Shown in pieces: positions 25,579 to 33,486 of a stretch of DNA of 64,000 nt. Location of the stretch: the NCBI GenBank assembly GCA_024742735.1, contig JANSXV010000004.1, positions 248,001 through 312,000 of the forward strand. Reading direction: 5' to 3'. The notes beneath the pieces were generated by a model that saw nothing but the letters and a program-made list of their open reading frames with translations, ran no database searches and was not told the DNA's origin. Every line of letters starts with the position of its first letter. Within the stretch, counting starts at the first letter, position 1. Origin of the DNA: Alphaproteobacteria bacterium (GTDB taxonomy: Bacteria > Pseudomonadota > Alphaproteobacteria > Caulobacterales > Maricaulaceae). Both the position numbers and the translations under genes were made by a program.

Positions 25579-25959
25579 ATGGCGCATATCGCCCTCATTG
25601 ACGATGATCCGGTGGAGGCCATGGTGATCGGCGGGCTGCTGGAACACGTAGACCCCGCATACAGGCTTGAACACTTTGCTTCGGTGCAAGCGTTCGTCGA
25701 GCGCGAAACAGCCGACTTCGACCTTGTGCTGCTGGATCGCCGGGTGCCGCCGCATCAAACGTTCGCAAGCAGCCTGGAGGCGCTAGCGAGCTCAGCCTAT
25801 GGCGGACCGGTCGTGATGCTGACCGCCAGCGCCGAGACCGAGACCGCCCTGAGCTGGCGCGGCGGCCTTCACGGGCCGGTCGACAAGGGCCGCTTGCTGA
25901 CTCCGCACGCTGTCGCCCGATTGGTCACGCGGGTTCTCGGTCAAGATCCCGCAGCGTAA
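25579..25959 (+). CDS. Stand-alone receiver-domain protein
   Basis: 126-residue response regulator made only of a REC domain. The acidic cluster (ALIDDDPVEA), phospho-acceptor Asp in FDLVLLDRRVPP, Thr in VVMLTASAET and Lys in GPVDKGRLL are all present, so it should accept phosphate. The ATG lies 3 bases after the stop of the seven-PAS kinase, which makes it the probable partner, acting as a phosphotransfer sink or an allosteric output. The beta4-alpha4 region (SWRGGLHGP) is shorter than usual. Confidence 0.85.
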   Translation: MAHIALIDDDPVEAMVIGGLLEHVDPAYRLEHFASVQAFVERETADFDLVLLDRRVPPHQTFASSLEALASSAYGGPVVMLTASAETETALSWRGGLHGPVDKGRLLTPHAVARLVTRVLGQDPAA

Positions 25960-25969
25960 GACACCAGCG

Positions 25970-26926
25970 CTAGCGGACGCGGCCGATGCGGGCCTCGATC
26001 CAGCTCAGCGAGCGTGTGACACCCAGCAGCGAGAAGGTCGCCAGCCGGTCGCGGCCGTCCACATCAACGTATTGGACGGTCAGTCGGCTGCCGCGGCGCA
26101 TGGCGTCGATCAGGCGGCTGTTGGCGTCCACGTCGGAGAGGACGAAGGCGCCTTCGCCGTCAGCGCTGTAACCGGAATAGGGACGGAACACGACCGGGTT
26201 TCGCCCGTCGACCCGCACCGCGATGGCGCGCGCGGCGTCCACCGGGTTCTGATCAGACGAGAACACGATATTCCAGCCGTCGCCGGACGCACGCGCGACC
26301 ACTTCCAGCCGGCCCTCGGATCCGGTGGTCGTCACAGCGCCGCATAGCCCCCCGCGCCGGCAGCGCGCAGTCCAGTCGCGGAAGGTCTCGGTCTCCACCG
26401 CGCAGAACGGGCCGACGCAGTCATCAGGATTGTCTGACCAGTCCGGATTCTGGGAGGCCGGATCGATCTGACCGGCGAGCTCCGTCAGCCGCGCGGACTG
26501 CTGGCGCAGAAGCGAAACCCGGCATGAGGTGGCCTGCAGGCTTCGCGCAGAATAGGACGTGCCCAGCATCGCCCCTTCGAAATCACACTGGAAGTCGAGA
26601 TAGGACCGCCAGGTCTCCCGGGCGAAGCGCAGCGCCTCGGCCTCCTCGGCCTGCTGGAACTGGTCTTCGCGCTCGGACACCATGGTGTCCAGCGTCTCGA
26701 ACGCGATCTGATAATGGCTTTCGGCCTCCAGCAGCAGGCGCGACAGGCAGGCGCGCAGTTCCAGATCGCCTTCTGCACCGGACTGGCACTCCTCCAGCGG
26801 GGTCTCGGCATAGTAGCCGGACCAACGCGAATTGGTCGGGTCCCAGAATGAATTGTCCGCAATGGCAGGCGCGGCTGCAAAGACAGCGGCGACGGCCGTA
26901 ATGCGCACGACGGCGGACATGGACAT
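25970..26926 (-). CDS. Exported protein: LprI/DUF1311-like domain plus DUF1176-like domain
   Basis: 318 residues with a signal peptide (VVRITAVAAVFAAAPAIA, cleaved before DNS). Residues about 45-150 resemble the LprI/DUF1311 lysozyme-inhibitor domain: paired Cys (EECQSGAEGDLELRACLSRLL), FARETWRSYLDFQCDFEGAM and the late Cys in SLQATSCRVSLL. Residues about 185-318 resemble DUF1176/IalB-type domains (FRDWTARCRRGGLCGAV; SGDGWNIVFSSDQNP; SRLIDAMRRGSRLTVQYVD). The joint reading is mine. AAGGGAG precedes the first ATG. A periplasmic role in envelope protection is an inference. Confidence 0.7.
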   Translation of the reverse strand: MSMSAVVRITAVAAVFAAAPAIADNSFWDPTNSRWSGYYAETPLEECQSGAEGDLELRACLSRLLLEAESHYQIAFETLDTMVSEREDQFQQAEEAEALRFARETWRSYLDFQCDFEGAMLGTSYSARSLQATSCRVSLLRQQSARLTELAGQIDPASQNPDWSDNPDDCVGPFCAVETETFRDWTARCRRGGLCGAVTTTGSEGRLEVVARASGDGWNIVFSSDQNPVDAARAIAVRVDGRNPVVFRPYSGYSADGEGAFVLSDVDANSRLIDAMRRGSRLTVQYVDVDGRDRLATFSLLGVTRSLSWIEARIGRVR

Positions 26927-27145
26927 GGCGAACTCCCTTAACGATCCCCAAGCCGCGCGGCGTATCCCCTCGGGCGCGTGCGACTCGCCATTTGGTTAAC
27001 CCTAGCAGGGCGGCGGCGCGGGCAGTAGGGGTTTGTTAACGATTTTGCGGCGGAGCGGCGGAATGGTCACGCTGGACGACGCCGCCGGTTGAATTCGCGA
27101 GGGTTCGTCCTAAGTCAAATCTTGGTAGTCACGGAGGATGCTTTA

Positions 27146-27295
27146 ATGACCGTCAAGGTTCAGAAAGAAGACGCCCGGCAGGGCGAACGCCGACCAGCTC
27201 AGGAGCGCGTGTTACTTCTGTCCGGTGTCATCGCTGCTGTCGCGCTCGCCGGCATCACACTCGCTGTTATTCTTCTTAAGCCTTTCGGCTCCTGA
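27146..27295 (+). CDS. 49-residue single-span membrane protein
   Basis: N-terminal half is charged (MTVKVQKEDARQGERRPAQE), followed by one membrane helix (VLLLSGVIAAVALAGITLAV) and a short end LLKPFGS, so a cytosol-in, tail-anchored topology is likely. GGAGG lies 8 bases before the ATG at 27146. dps starts 52 bases after its stop. No family recognised; proximity to dps may mean shared stress control. Confidence 0.6.
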   Translation: MTVKVQKEDARQGERRPAQERVLLLSGVIAAVALAGITLAVILLKPFGS

Positions 27296-27347
27296 CAGCA
27301 AAGCGCCTCCAACCCAATCTTTCATTTCAAGCCAAGGAGGTTTTCCT

Positions 27348-27884
27348 ATGGCCGACGCTCTCAAATCCGATCTGCGTGCGGAAGAAACGCCGCATATTTC
27401 CGTGGCCGACCCGTCTGCCCGCAAGCGCCTGGCCTCGCATCTCGCGGCGGCGACGGCGGACACCTACATGCTTCTCGCCAAGACCCAAGGCTATCACTGG
27501 AATGTGGCCGGTCCGCTCTTCGTGTCGATTCACGAGCTGACCGAGCAGCAGTACAAGGACCTGTTCGAGGCCGCTGACGACCTGGCGGAGCGCATCCGCG
27601 CCCTCGGCGAGCCCTCGCCGGGCTCCTACGCCCGCTTCGCGGAACTGTCCGAGATCACCGAGGATGACGGCTCCCCGAAAAGTGCGGCGGCGATGGTCGA
27701 AGCCCTCGCCCATGACAACGAGCTGGCGGCGCGGCGCATGAAGTCGGCTTCGGACGTCGCCGAGGATCTTGGCGACAAGGTTACTGAGGACATGCTGATC
27801 GCCCGCATGCAGGTGCACGAACAGAACGCCTGGATGTTGCGCGCGATCGTCGCCGACCGTGGGGCGGGCGGGTCCCGCCACTAA
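27348..27884 (+). CDS. dps: Dps family DNA-binding ferritin
   Basis: 178-residue mini-ferritin that forms 12-mers, oxidises iron with peroxide and protects DNA under stress. The intersubunit ferroxidase site is clear: KTQGYHWNVAGPLFVSIHEL supplies His/His/..., and EQQYKDLFEAADDLAERIRALG supplies Asp and Glu. The N-terminal ~25 residues (RAEETPHISVADPSARKR) may contact DNA. An ideal AAGGAGG precedes the ATG. A strong terminator follows. Confidence 0.94.
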   Translation: MADALKSDLRAEETPHISVADPSARKRLASHLAAATADTYMLLAKTQGYHWNVAGPLFVSIHELTEQQYKDLFEAADDLAERIRALGEPSPGSYARFAELSEITEDDGSPKSAAAMVEALAHDNELAARRMKSASDVAEDLGDKVTEDMLIARMQVHEQNAWMLRAIVADRGAGGSRH

Positions 27885-27908
27885 GGTCGGCTTCACGACC
27901 TAGCAGAA

Positions 27909-27938
27909 AGCCCCGGGGCCAGCGCCTCGGGGCTTTTT
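27909..27938 (+). terminator. Rho-independent terminator after dps
   Basis: AGCCCCG, 12-base loop, CGGGGCT, TTTTT. It starts 25 bases after the dps stop. Confidence 0.85.
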
Positions 27939-28207
27939 ATTGTAATGATTGAATTTCTCGGGTTTTCCACAGACCTGGAATGCGGGATGCGCCCTTTTGT
28001 GCAAACGGGCGGCGGCGCAAGTCGGAAAAATTGCCCGAATGGAACGCGGCGCCCGCCGCCGAATGCGGACCGGCCAGACGTCATGGCATATAAATCCATA
28101 TATTTCATCGCGTTATTATTTATGACACCTACGTGACAAAATCTCTTTTAATCCGGGTCCGGATATATTACATTCCTGTGACTATAGGGTGACGAAACAA
28201 TAACAGA
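27939..28207. other. AT-rich gene-free stretch upstream of the UrcA gene
   Basis: No convincing gene here. The first half is ordinary in composition. The part from about 28080 to 28200 is markedly AT-rich for this genome (ATATAAATCCATATATTTC, TTATTATTTATGAC, GGATATATTAC), so it probably holds the promoter(s) of the UrcA gene. A 63-codon frame at 27945-28136 lacks a ribosome binding site and is not believable. Confidence 0.5.
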
Positions 28208-28270
28208 CCGGTTCGTCCCGTCAGATGCGTCTCCACCCGGCGCCCCCGTCTGACAGAGGTCCCGAACCGG
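28208..28270 (+). promoter_or_regulatory. Nested-stem leader of the UrcA gene
   Basis: Outer stem CCGGTTCG / CGAACCGG (28208-28215 with 28263-28270, perfect 8 bp) and inner stem GTCAGA / TCTGAC (28220-28225 with 28249-28254, perfect 6 bp), with a C-rich loop. It ends about 15 bases before the GGAGG ribosome binding site of the UrcA gene, so the structure would be in its 5' untranslated region. Confidence 0.4.
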
Positions 28271-28297
28271 CGCGAAGAACAACAATGGAGGCGACTC

Positions 28298-28621
28298 ATG
28301 AAAGTCCTTGCCCGCACCATCGCCGCCGCTGCGGCCCTGTCCGCTCTCGCCGCCACGCCCGCGCTGGCGCAGCCGGAGACCTTCACCTTCCGGGTCGCCG
28401 AGATCCATCTGACCACCCAGCCCGACGCCGAGCGCGTCTATCAGCGGCTCGACGCCGAAGCCGACCGCTATTGCCAGGCTCTGGATCTGGGAACGTCCGG
28501 CCAGCGCGCCGAATGCCGCCTGGATGTGGTCGAGAACGTCGTTCAGGCCGTCGGCGACGAGCGTCTGAGCGCGATCCATCGTGATCGTCTGCGCACGCGC
28601 ACCCTCGCCGAAGCCGGCTGA
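28298..28621 (+). CDS. UrcA family protein
   Basis: 107 residues: signal peptide ([21 protein letters not shown]) then the UrcA core, [29 protein letters not shown], a second Cys in [13 protein letters not shown], and [10 protein letters not shown] near the end. UrcA proteins are small periplasmic proteins of alphaproteobacteria and relatives with unknown function, likely one disulfide. GGAGG precedes the ATG. The gene has its own AT-rich promoter region and terminator, a single-gene unit. Confidence 0.85.
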   Translation: MKVLARTIAAAAALSALAATPALAQPETFTFRVAEIHLTTQPDAERVYQRLDAEADRYCQALDLGTSGQRAECRLDVVENVVQAVGDERLSAIHRDRLRTRTLAEAG

Positions 28622-28645
28622 CCCCAGCCCCGGCCCTGACGAGCC

Positions 28646-28678
28646 AGCCCGCTCCGCCTCCGGCGGGGCGGGCTTTTT
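28646..28678 (+). terminator. Rho-independent terminator after the UrcA gene
   Basis: AGCCCGCTCCGCC pairs with GGCGGGGCGGGCT around a three-base loop (one G-U-type position), then TTTTT. Confidence 0.88.
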
Positions 28679-28746
28679 CATGGGCTCGCTTGACGCCGGC
28701 GCACGGCCTCGGGATGGTTCCCGTCTACAGGCTTGAGGGCGAACCC

Positions 28747-29277
28747 ATGGACCATATCAAGGCGGCGATCCGCACCATTCCCGACTATCCCAAGCCGGGG
28801 ATCATGTTTCGGGACGTCACGACGCTGCTCGGCGACGCCGGCGCGTTCCGCGCGGCCGTGGACGCCATGGTCTTTCCCCACGCCGGCAAGAAGATCGACA
28901 AGGTCGCCGGGATCGAGGCGCGCGGCTTCATCCTGGGCGGCGCAGTGGCCCACCAGCTCTCGGTCGGTTTTGTTCCGGTCCGAAAGAAAGGCAAGCTGCC
29001 CCACAAGACGATCAGCCAGAGCTATGAGCTGGAGTACGGGGTCGACGAGGTGGAGATCCATGTCGATGCGATCAGGCCCGGAGAGACCGTCCTGATCGTC
29101 GATGACCTCATCGCCACGGGCGGAACGGCGGAGGCGGCGGTCAAACTGCTGCGCGCGGCCGGCGCCGAGGTGGTGGGCGCCAGCTTCGTGATCGACCTCC
29201 CGGATCTGGGCGGAGCCAGACGGCTGGAAGCGCGCGGCGTCAAAGCCACCAGCCTTGTGGCGTTTGAAGGCGAGTGA
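28747..29277 (+). CDS. apt: Adenine phosphoribosyltransferase
   Basis: 176-residue purine salvage enzyme making AMP from adenine and PRPP. Motifs: [17 protein letters not shown] at the N-terminus, [28 protein letters not shown] (flexible loop) and the PRPP loop [17 protein letters not shown]. Start is the ATG at 28747 with GAGGG upstream; starting earlier would add residues foreign to the family. Confidence 0.96.
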   Translation: MDHIKAAIRTIPDYPKPGIMFRDVTTLLGDAGAFRAAVDAMVFPHAGKKIDKVAGIEARGFILGGAVAHQLSVGFVPVRKKGKLPHKTISQSYELEYGVDEVEIHVDAIRPGETVLIVDDLIATGGTAEAAVKLLRAAGAEVVGASFVIDLPDLGGARRLEARGVKATSLVAFEGE

Positions 29278-29286
29278 GCAGGCCTC

Positions 29287-29487
29287 CTACCCCGCGTCTC
29301 CATCCTCAAAGATCGCTTCGATAGGCTTCTGAAAGGTCCGCGCAATCTTGAAGGCGAGCGGCAGCGACGGGTCGTAACGCCCGTTCTCGATCGAGATGAC
29401 GGTCTGGCGCGATACATCCAGCAACTCGGCCAGATGCGCCTGGCTCCAACCGCGCTCGGCGCGCAGGGCTTTGATCATGTTGTTCAT
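29287..29487 (-). CDS. XRE-family HTH regulator, minimal
   Basis: 66-residue DNA-binding protein consisting of one Cro/C1-type HTH: MIKALRAERGWSQAHLAELL, DVSRQTVISIENGRYDPSLPLA, FKIARTFQKPIEAIF. This short form without a sensor domain typically sits in an operon with membrane proteins and autoregulates. Its ATG at 29487 overlaps the stop of the upstream membrane-protein gene (ATGA). The dyad at 30349-30388 in front of the operon is the probable operator. Confidence 0.9.
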   Translation of the reverse strand: MNNMIKALRAERGWSQAHLAELLDVSRQTVISIENGRYDPSLPLAFKIARTFQKPIEAIFEDGDAG

Positions 29488-30086
29488 TCCCCGCCCCGCT
29501 GGAGGAGCGCGAACACCGGCGCGTAAAGGGTCGCGAAAGCGGGCAGCAAAATCCAGCCCTGCGGCGATGAAAGCCCGGGCAGGCCGGCCTCCAGCACGCC
29601 CCAGAATGCCGCACCCGCGACAAGTACGCCGCCTGCGATCGCGCAAGCCGCGACATGCTGGCGGCGCTCGCGCTCGTCGCTGAGAACGATCATGCGCACA
29701 AACTCGGCGACCAGCACGGCCAGCGCCGCTGCAGGCGTGGCGAGATAGGCGAACCGTTCGAAAGCCTGTTCAGTCTCCGCCGCCAGGGGCGCTATGAACA
29801 CGAAGCTCAAGACGAAGGCGACGACCCATAGCCCATTGAAGATCTGAAACCGCAGCGCGGCACGCTCGGGAGTCGGCAGTCTCTTGCGCCCGTCCAGGGC
29901 CCTGCGCCGCATGGACCAGGCCATGAGGACGAACGCCGCAAGCGCGACGAGCGCTGCCAGACCCGCCCCGAGCGCGGCGCCGGCGCCGGCCAGCAGCGCC
30001 GCTGCGACGACGCTGAGCGCGAAGGCGAAAGGTCCCGCCAGACCGGCGGCGCGGATGGCCATAGATCCAGTCGCACCTTCGCTCAC
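29484..30086 (-). CDS. Polytopic membrane protein of the XRE operon
   Basis: 200 residues with about six membrane helices (for example FALSVVAAALLAGAGAALGAG, FNGLWVVAFVLSFVFIA, HVAACAIAGGVLVAGAAFWG). A basic cytosolic loop (SMRRRALDGRKRLPTPER) separates helix pairs. It starts with GTG at 30086, preceded by GGGAGGGG and overlapping the stop of the small upstream membrane gene (GTGA). Coupled both upstream and downstream, so it is the middle gene of a three-gene unit. Family not recognised; a membrane partner for the XRE regulator is an inference. Confidence 0.75.
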   Translation of the reverse strand: MSEGATGSMAIRAAGLAGPFAFALSVVAAALLAGAGAALGAGLAALVALAAFVLMAWSMRRRALDGRKRLPTPERAALRFQIFNGLWVVAFVLSFVFIAPLAAETEQAFERFAYLATPAAALAVLVAEFVRMIVLSDERERRQHVAACAIAGGVLVAGAAFWGVLEAGLPGLSSPQGWILLPAFATLYAPVFALLQRGGE

Positions 30087-30328
30087 GCCCCCCTCCCGGA
30101 GAGGCGTCCAAGGATCGAGACGCGATTGGCCAGGGCCGTCCAGCCAAGCAGAACCGCACCGCCCCAAAGCGCGGCTTCAGTGGAGAAGGCCGCCGCGAAA
30201 ACCGCGATGACCACGACCTGGCGCGGCCAGTCGAGCCAGAGGGACGCGCCCAGCGCGACCCACGACCAGACGCAGAAGCAGATGAGGACCAGAGCGGCGA
30301 TACGGCGGATGAGTTGTGTGACGGTCAT
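30083..30328 (-). CDS. Small membrane protein of the XRE operon
   Basis: 81 residues, two membrane helices (IAALVLICFCVWSWVALGASL; VVVIAVFAAAFSTEAALWGG). I choose the ATG at 30328 because GGGAGA lies 7 bases upstream; an ATG at 30343 is possible. First gene of the operon. A dyad and a promoter-like sequence lie directly upstream. Family not recognised. Confidence 0.7.
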   Translation of the reverse strand: MTVTQLIRRIAALVLICFCVWSWVALGASLWLDWPRQVVVIAVFAAAFSTEAALWGGAVLLGWTALANRVSILGRLSGRGA

Positions 30329-30348
30329 GGCGACATCTCCCATGCGAA

Positions 30349-30388
30349 GTAAAGTGTCCTTGACCTTATGAGGCAAAGGACGCTTTAC
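30349..30388. promoter_or_regulatory. Dyad operator before the XRE operon
   Basis: GTAAAGTGTCCTT (30349-30361) and AAGGACGCTTTAC (30376-30388) are inverted copies matching at 12 of 13 positions, 14 bases apart. On the minus strand a promoter-like pair, TTGCCT, 17 bases, TTTACT, overlaps the dyad, so bound protein would block transcription of the operon. It is the natural target for the XRE protein at 29287-29487. Confidence 0.6.
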
Positions 30389-30578
30389 GTCAATGGCCCT
30401 TTACCCCGGCATCAGAGAGAACGATCTTTCAAAGGGTTGTCTGGCTGTGAACGGACCGTGCGATGGCCAGGTTGGCGCGTCCGCCAAGGGTGCGGTCACC
30501 AGGCTCAACTTCATCAAGGCTGGACAGAAAGACGCGGAGCGGCGCCGGGAAGCGCCCCTGCCGGGGCATTCTGTGTCT

Positions 30579-30603
30579 GAAATCGATCCCCTGGATCGAT
30601 TTC
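30579..30603 (-). terminator. Perfect palindrome downstream of the tRNA gene
   Basis: GAAATCGATCC, three-base loop, GGATCGATTTC: an uninterrupted 11-bp stem located 25 bases past the 3' end of the minus-strand tRNA gene. There is no U-run beyond the stem's own UUUC, so it may be a terminator, a processing site or an unrelated intergenic palindrome. The 240 bases between the XRE operator and the tRNA hold no believable gene. Confidence 0.45.
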
Positions 30604-30628
30604 TAGCGCTGCGAGCGACCGGTTCGGA

Positions 30629-30705
30629 TGGTAGCTGGGGGGAGACTTGAACTCCCGACCTCACGATTATGAGTCGTGCGCTCTAACCAGCTGAGCTACC
30701 CAGCC
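30629..30705 (-). tRNA. tRNA with CAT anticodon (elongator Met or Ile2)
   Basis: 77 bases including an encoded CCA. Acceptor stem GGCTGGG / CCCAGCT (one G-U pair), D arm with AGCTCAGCTGGTTAGAGC, anticodon stem CACGA / TCGTG around loop CTCATAA (anticodon CAT), T arm GGGAG-TTCAAGT-CTCCC. Whether it is Met or lysidine-modified Ile2 cannot be settled by eye; the initiator is excluded because the acceptor stem is fully paired and the anticodon stem lacks three G-C pairs. Confidence 0.92.
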
Positions 30706-30825
30706 ATCCAAGGGCCTTGCGGCCAGACGCCGGCGGCCGGGCCGCCGACGCGAGGGACGCGTCTTACCCGCGCCGCGCTGTTTTCGCAAGCGGCCGGCGC
30801 GGGTGGTTTCACATGGGGCTGAGCC

Positions 30826-32865
30826 CTAGGCGGCGCGCACGCCGGACAGGAAGTCGGCGACGGCTTTCTTCAGGCCCTCGGACTCCTTGTTCAACGCATC
30901 GGACGCGGAATTGACCTGAGCGGCGCACTGGCCGGTTTCGGACGCGGCCGCATCCACGCTGGCGATGGTCTGGGACACCTCGCGCGCGCCGCTGGCGGCT
31001 TCGTGGGCGGCCCGCGTGATCTCGCTGGCTGCAGCGCGCTGCTCCTCCATGGCTGCGGCGATGGCCGCGGAGATGTTGTTCATCTCGCTGATGACCTCGC
31101 CGATGGAGCCGATGGCCTCGACCGCCTTGCCGGTGGCGCCCTGGATGCCCGCGATCTGGTCGGAGATGGAGTTCGTCGCCTTGCCGGTCTGTTCGGCCAG
31201 CGTCTTGACCTCGCTTGCGACCACCGCGAACCCCTTTCCGGCCTCACCGGCGCGAGCCGCCTCGATCGTGGCGTTCAGGGCGAGCAGATTGGTCTGCTCG
31301 GCGATGTCGTTGATCAGGCTGACAATGTCGCCGATCTTCGTGGCGGCCTCGTTGAGGGCGGCCACATCGCCATTGGTCTGCTGCACCCGGTCGGCGGCGT
31401 CCTGGGCGATCTCGGTCGAGCGGGAGATCTGCTGGGCGATCTCGGCGATGGAGCCGGTCATCTCCTCAGCCGCCGCGGCGACCGTATCCACGTTCTCCGC
31501 CGCGCGGCCCGAGGATGAGTTCACCACGGCGGTGGTCTCCGACGCGCTGCGCGAGGACTGATCCAGGGCGTGAGCGGCCGATTCCATTTCCTGCGCGGCG
31601 TCAGTCACGGCGCCCAGCGCGCGCTGGGAGACGGTTTCGAACTGGGCGATCAGCTCTTCGATGGCGCGCGTGCGCTTGGCGCGGGCCGCCTCGTCCTCGG
31701 AGCGTTCGGCCTCAAGGCGGGCGCGTTCGATGGCGTTCTCGCGGAAGACATTCACCGACTGCGCCATGCCGGCGATCTCGTCGGAATCGGAGTCGGTCAG
31801 CGGATCGCCCACTTCACCCGCTGCGAGCGTCTCCATGGTGCGTGAGATACGCTTCAGGCGGGCCAGCAGGTTGCGCGACACATAGAGCCAGACGATGGCG
31901 CCGGCGGCGATCACCGCAGCGAGCGCGAGAACCATCATGATCATCTGGCCGAAGTCCATGGCGCTCTGACCGGCGGCGCTGGCCTCGGCCTGGGCGGCCA
32001 GGGCCGTGTTGCGGGTCTGCTCGACGAGATCGGCGAGCACGGCGTCCATGATGCGCGCCTCCTCGACCAGCTCTTCGGCGCGGGCGCGCATTTCCAGCTC
32101 CTGGCCGCGCAGGGCGAACAGTCCCGCCTCGCCTTCGGCGCGGAACAGCATGCGCTCGGCCGGCGTCGTGATGGCGTCGGTCGCCGCAGCGCCCAGGATC
32201 GCCAGATTGATGGACAGCTCGTCGGCGGCGAAGTCGAAAGCGTCCCGCACCGCGCTGACTTCAGCCGGGCTGGAGGCGGCGGCGAGTTCGGCATAGCGCG
32301 TGGCGGCGAGGTTCACCGCCATGTTCGTGCGCAGCAGCGTCTCGATGACGCCCTCATCCGAAGTTTCATCCAGTGCCGCTTCAAGCGCGGTTGAAGCGGC
32401 CTGGCGGTCGGCGAGGACGCCGGCCATGGCACGATCGCGCGCGGCGGCGGCGTCCAGCAGCTGGTTCACCGGACCGGAGGCGGCCTCGACGGCCGTCTCG
32501 AAATCCGCCAGGGCGGCGGCGATTTCATTGACCCGCTCAGCTTCATAACCGCTGGCGCGCAGGGCTTCGACGCCGGCGTCGGCTTCTGTCAGCAGTTCTT
32601 CCAGCTTGCCGGCTGAGATCTGGCTGTCGAGCGTGTCCCTGGACCGGGCGAAGGCGGCGAGCTCGCCGGTGATGGCGCTGGAGGCCGCTTCAAGGCTTTG
32701 GGCGGCGGCGACGCGCGGGGCGGTGTCCTCGACCACTTCGTCCAGCGCGCCTCGGGCTGTTGAAAACGCAAACACGCCGGCGGCGACCGCCGCCAGGCAG
32801 AGCGCCACGACCGCCGCGAAGGCTGCGATGAGACGGGTCTGAACCGAATTGATCGAAATGGACAT
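30826..32865 (-). CDS. Methyl-accepting chemotaxis protein
   Basis: 679 residues. N-terminal membrane helix ([21 protein letters not shown]), a long all-helical periplasmic sensor domain (about 40-300, Ala/Glu-rich, helical-bundle type), second membrane helix ([22 protein letters not shown]), HAMP (about 330-385, [16 protein letters not shown]), and the signalling domain with the conserved hairpin tip [21 protein letters not shown]. Methylation-helix pattern is present around the tip. No CheA-binding partner genes nearby. Ligand unknown. A TTAACCTTAAC motif lies just before the ribosome binding site. Confidence 0.94.
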   Translation of the reverse strand: MSISINSVQTRLIAAFAAVVALCLAAVAAGVFAFSTARGALDEVVEDTAPRVAAAQSLEAASSAITGELAAFARSRDTLDSQISAGKLEELLTEADAGVEALRASGYEAERVNEIAAALADFETAVEAASGPVNQLLDAAAARDRAMAGVLADRQAASTALEAALDETSDEGVIETLLRTNMAVNLAATRYAELAAASSPAEVSAVRDAFDFAADELSINLAILGAAATDAITTPAERMLFRAEGEAGLFALRGQELEMRARAEELVEEARIMDAVLADLVEQTRNTALAAQAEASAAGQSAMDFGQMIMMVLALAAVIAAGAIVWLYVSRNLLARLKRISRTMETLAAGEVGDPLTDSDSDEIAGMAQSVNVFRENAIERARLEAERSEDEAARAKRTRAIEELIAQFETVSQRALGAVTDAAQEMESAAHALDQSSRSASETTAVVNSSSGRAAENVDTVAAAAEEMTGSIAEIAQQISRSTEIAQDAADRVQQTNGDVAALNEAATKIGDIVSLINDIAEQTNLLALNATIEAARAGEAGKGFAVVASEVKTLAEQTGKATNSISDQIAGIQGATGKAVEAIGSIGEVISEMNNISAAIAAAMEEQRAAASEITRAAHEAASGAREVSQTIASVDAAASETGQCAAQVNSASDALNKESEGLKKAVADFLSGVRAA

Positions 32866-32902
32866 TCTTAGGCCCCTGTTAAGGTTAATTCCCCCGGACC
32901 GG

Positions 32903-32934
32903 AAAAAGGCGGCGCGGGCTCGTCCCGCACCGCC
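32903..32934 (-). terminator. Rho-independent terminator after the TonB-like gene
   Basis: On the minus strand: GGCGGTGCGGG, five-base loop, CCCGCGCCGCC, TTTTT. It starts 15 bases past the stop of the gene at 32949-33281. Confidence 0.85.
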
Positions 32935-32948
32935 CTGTCCGGCGAAAC

Positions 32949-33281
32949 TTAGTCGGTGAAGGCGAAGTCGAAGCGACGCTCGACGCCCTCAGTCACTTCG
33001 GCGGCCGTTGCATAGCGCCAGCTTTCCAGCGCCCGCATCACCGAGCGCTCGAACACGCCGGCCGGCGTGGCTTCGACCACTTCGATATCGGCGACGACAC
33101 CATCCTCGGAGACATTGTAACGAACCACGACGTGGCCCTCGATGCCGCGGCGTTCAGCGGCGCGCGGGAACTCCGGAGCCTCGGCTTCGACGAGCTCACG
33201 CTCGTTCAGAGCCATAGACGGCGCAGAGCACAGACCGGCGGCGACGAAAGCAGCAGCGAATACACCCGTGAACTTCTTCAT
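32949..33281 (-). CDS. Periplasmic protein with TonB C-terminal domain
   Basis: 110 residues: signal peptide ([21 protein letters not shown]) followed almost directly by a TonB_C domain ([49 protein letters not shown]). It lacks the Pro-rich periplasm-spanning linker and, apart from the signal, a membrane anchor, so it cannot act as a full energy transducer; such short forms are common and of unclear role. ATG at 33281; an ATG four codons upstream is less likely. Confidence 0.85.
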   Translation of the reverse strand: MKKFTGVFAAAFVAAGLCSAPSMALNERELVEAEAPEFPRAAERRGIEGHVVVRYNVSEDGVVADIEVVEATPAGVFERSVMRALESWRYATAAEVTEGVERRFDFAFTD

Positions 33282-33486
33282 GGTCACACCCAACCCTGGT
33301 TGTTGACGGCCACCCGTTCCAGGCGACCTGGTTCCATACCCAAGTCGCGCCGCAGCTGGGGTCTGGCACCCTCTTCAGGCGACGCGACGCATACGGTTAT
33401 GCCAGAAGAGACTTGCCGTTCGCTTAACGCGTGAGATTAATCATCACGCTGGCGGAAAAAGAGGAAAATCCGTTCAAAATCCGTAT

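Noticed and set aside
27945-28136. A 63-codon plus-strand frame after the dps terminator
   Set aside because: No ribosome binding site, and its sequence (mixed Pro/Arg/Asn followed by a Phe-rich end) is explained by the change from GC-rich to AT-rich DNA.
30393-30650. An 85-codon plus-strand frame between the XRE operator and the tRNA
   Set aside because: It runs into the tRNA gene in antisense, has no ribosome binding site, and overlaps the palindrome at 30579-30603; composition is not protein-like.
32866-32890. TTAACCTTAAC before the chemoreceptor gene as a CtrA binding site
   Set aside because: CtrA boxes need TTAA-N7-TTAAC; the spacing here is two bases, so the match is not convincing.
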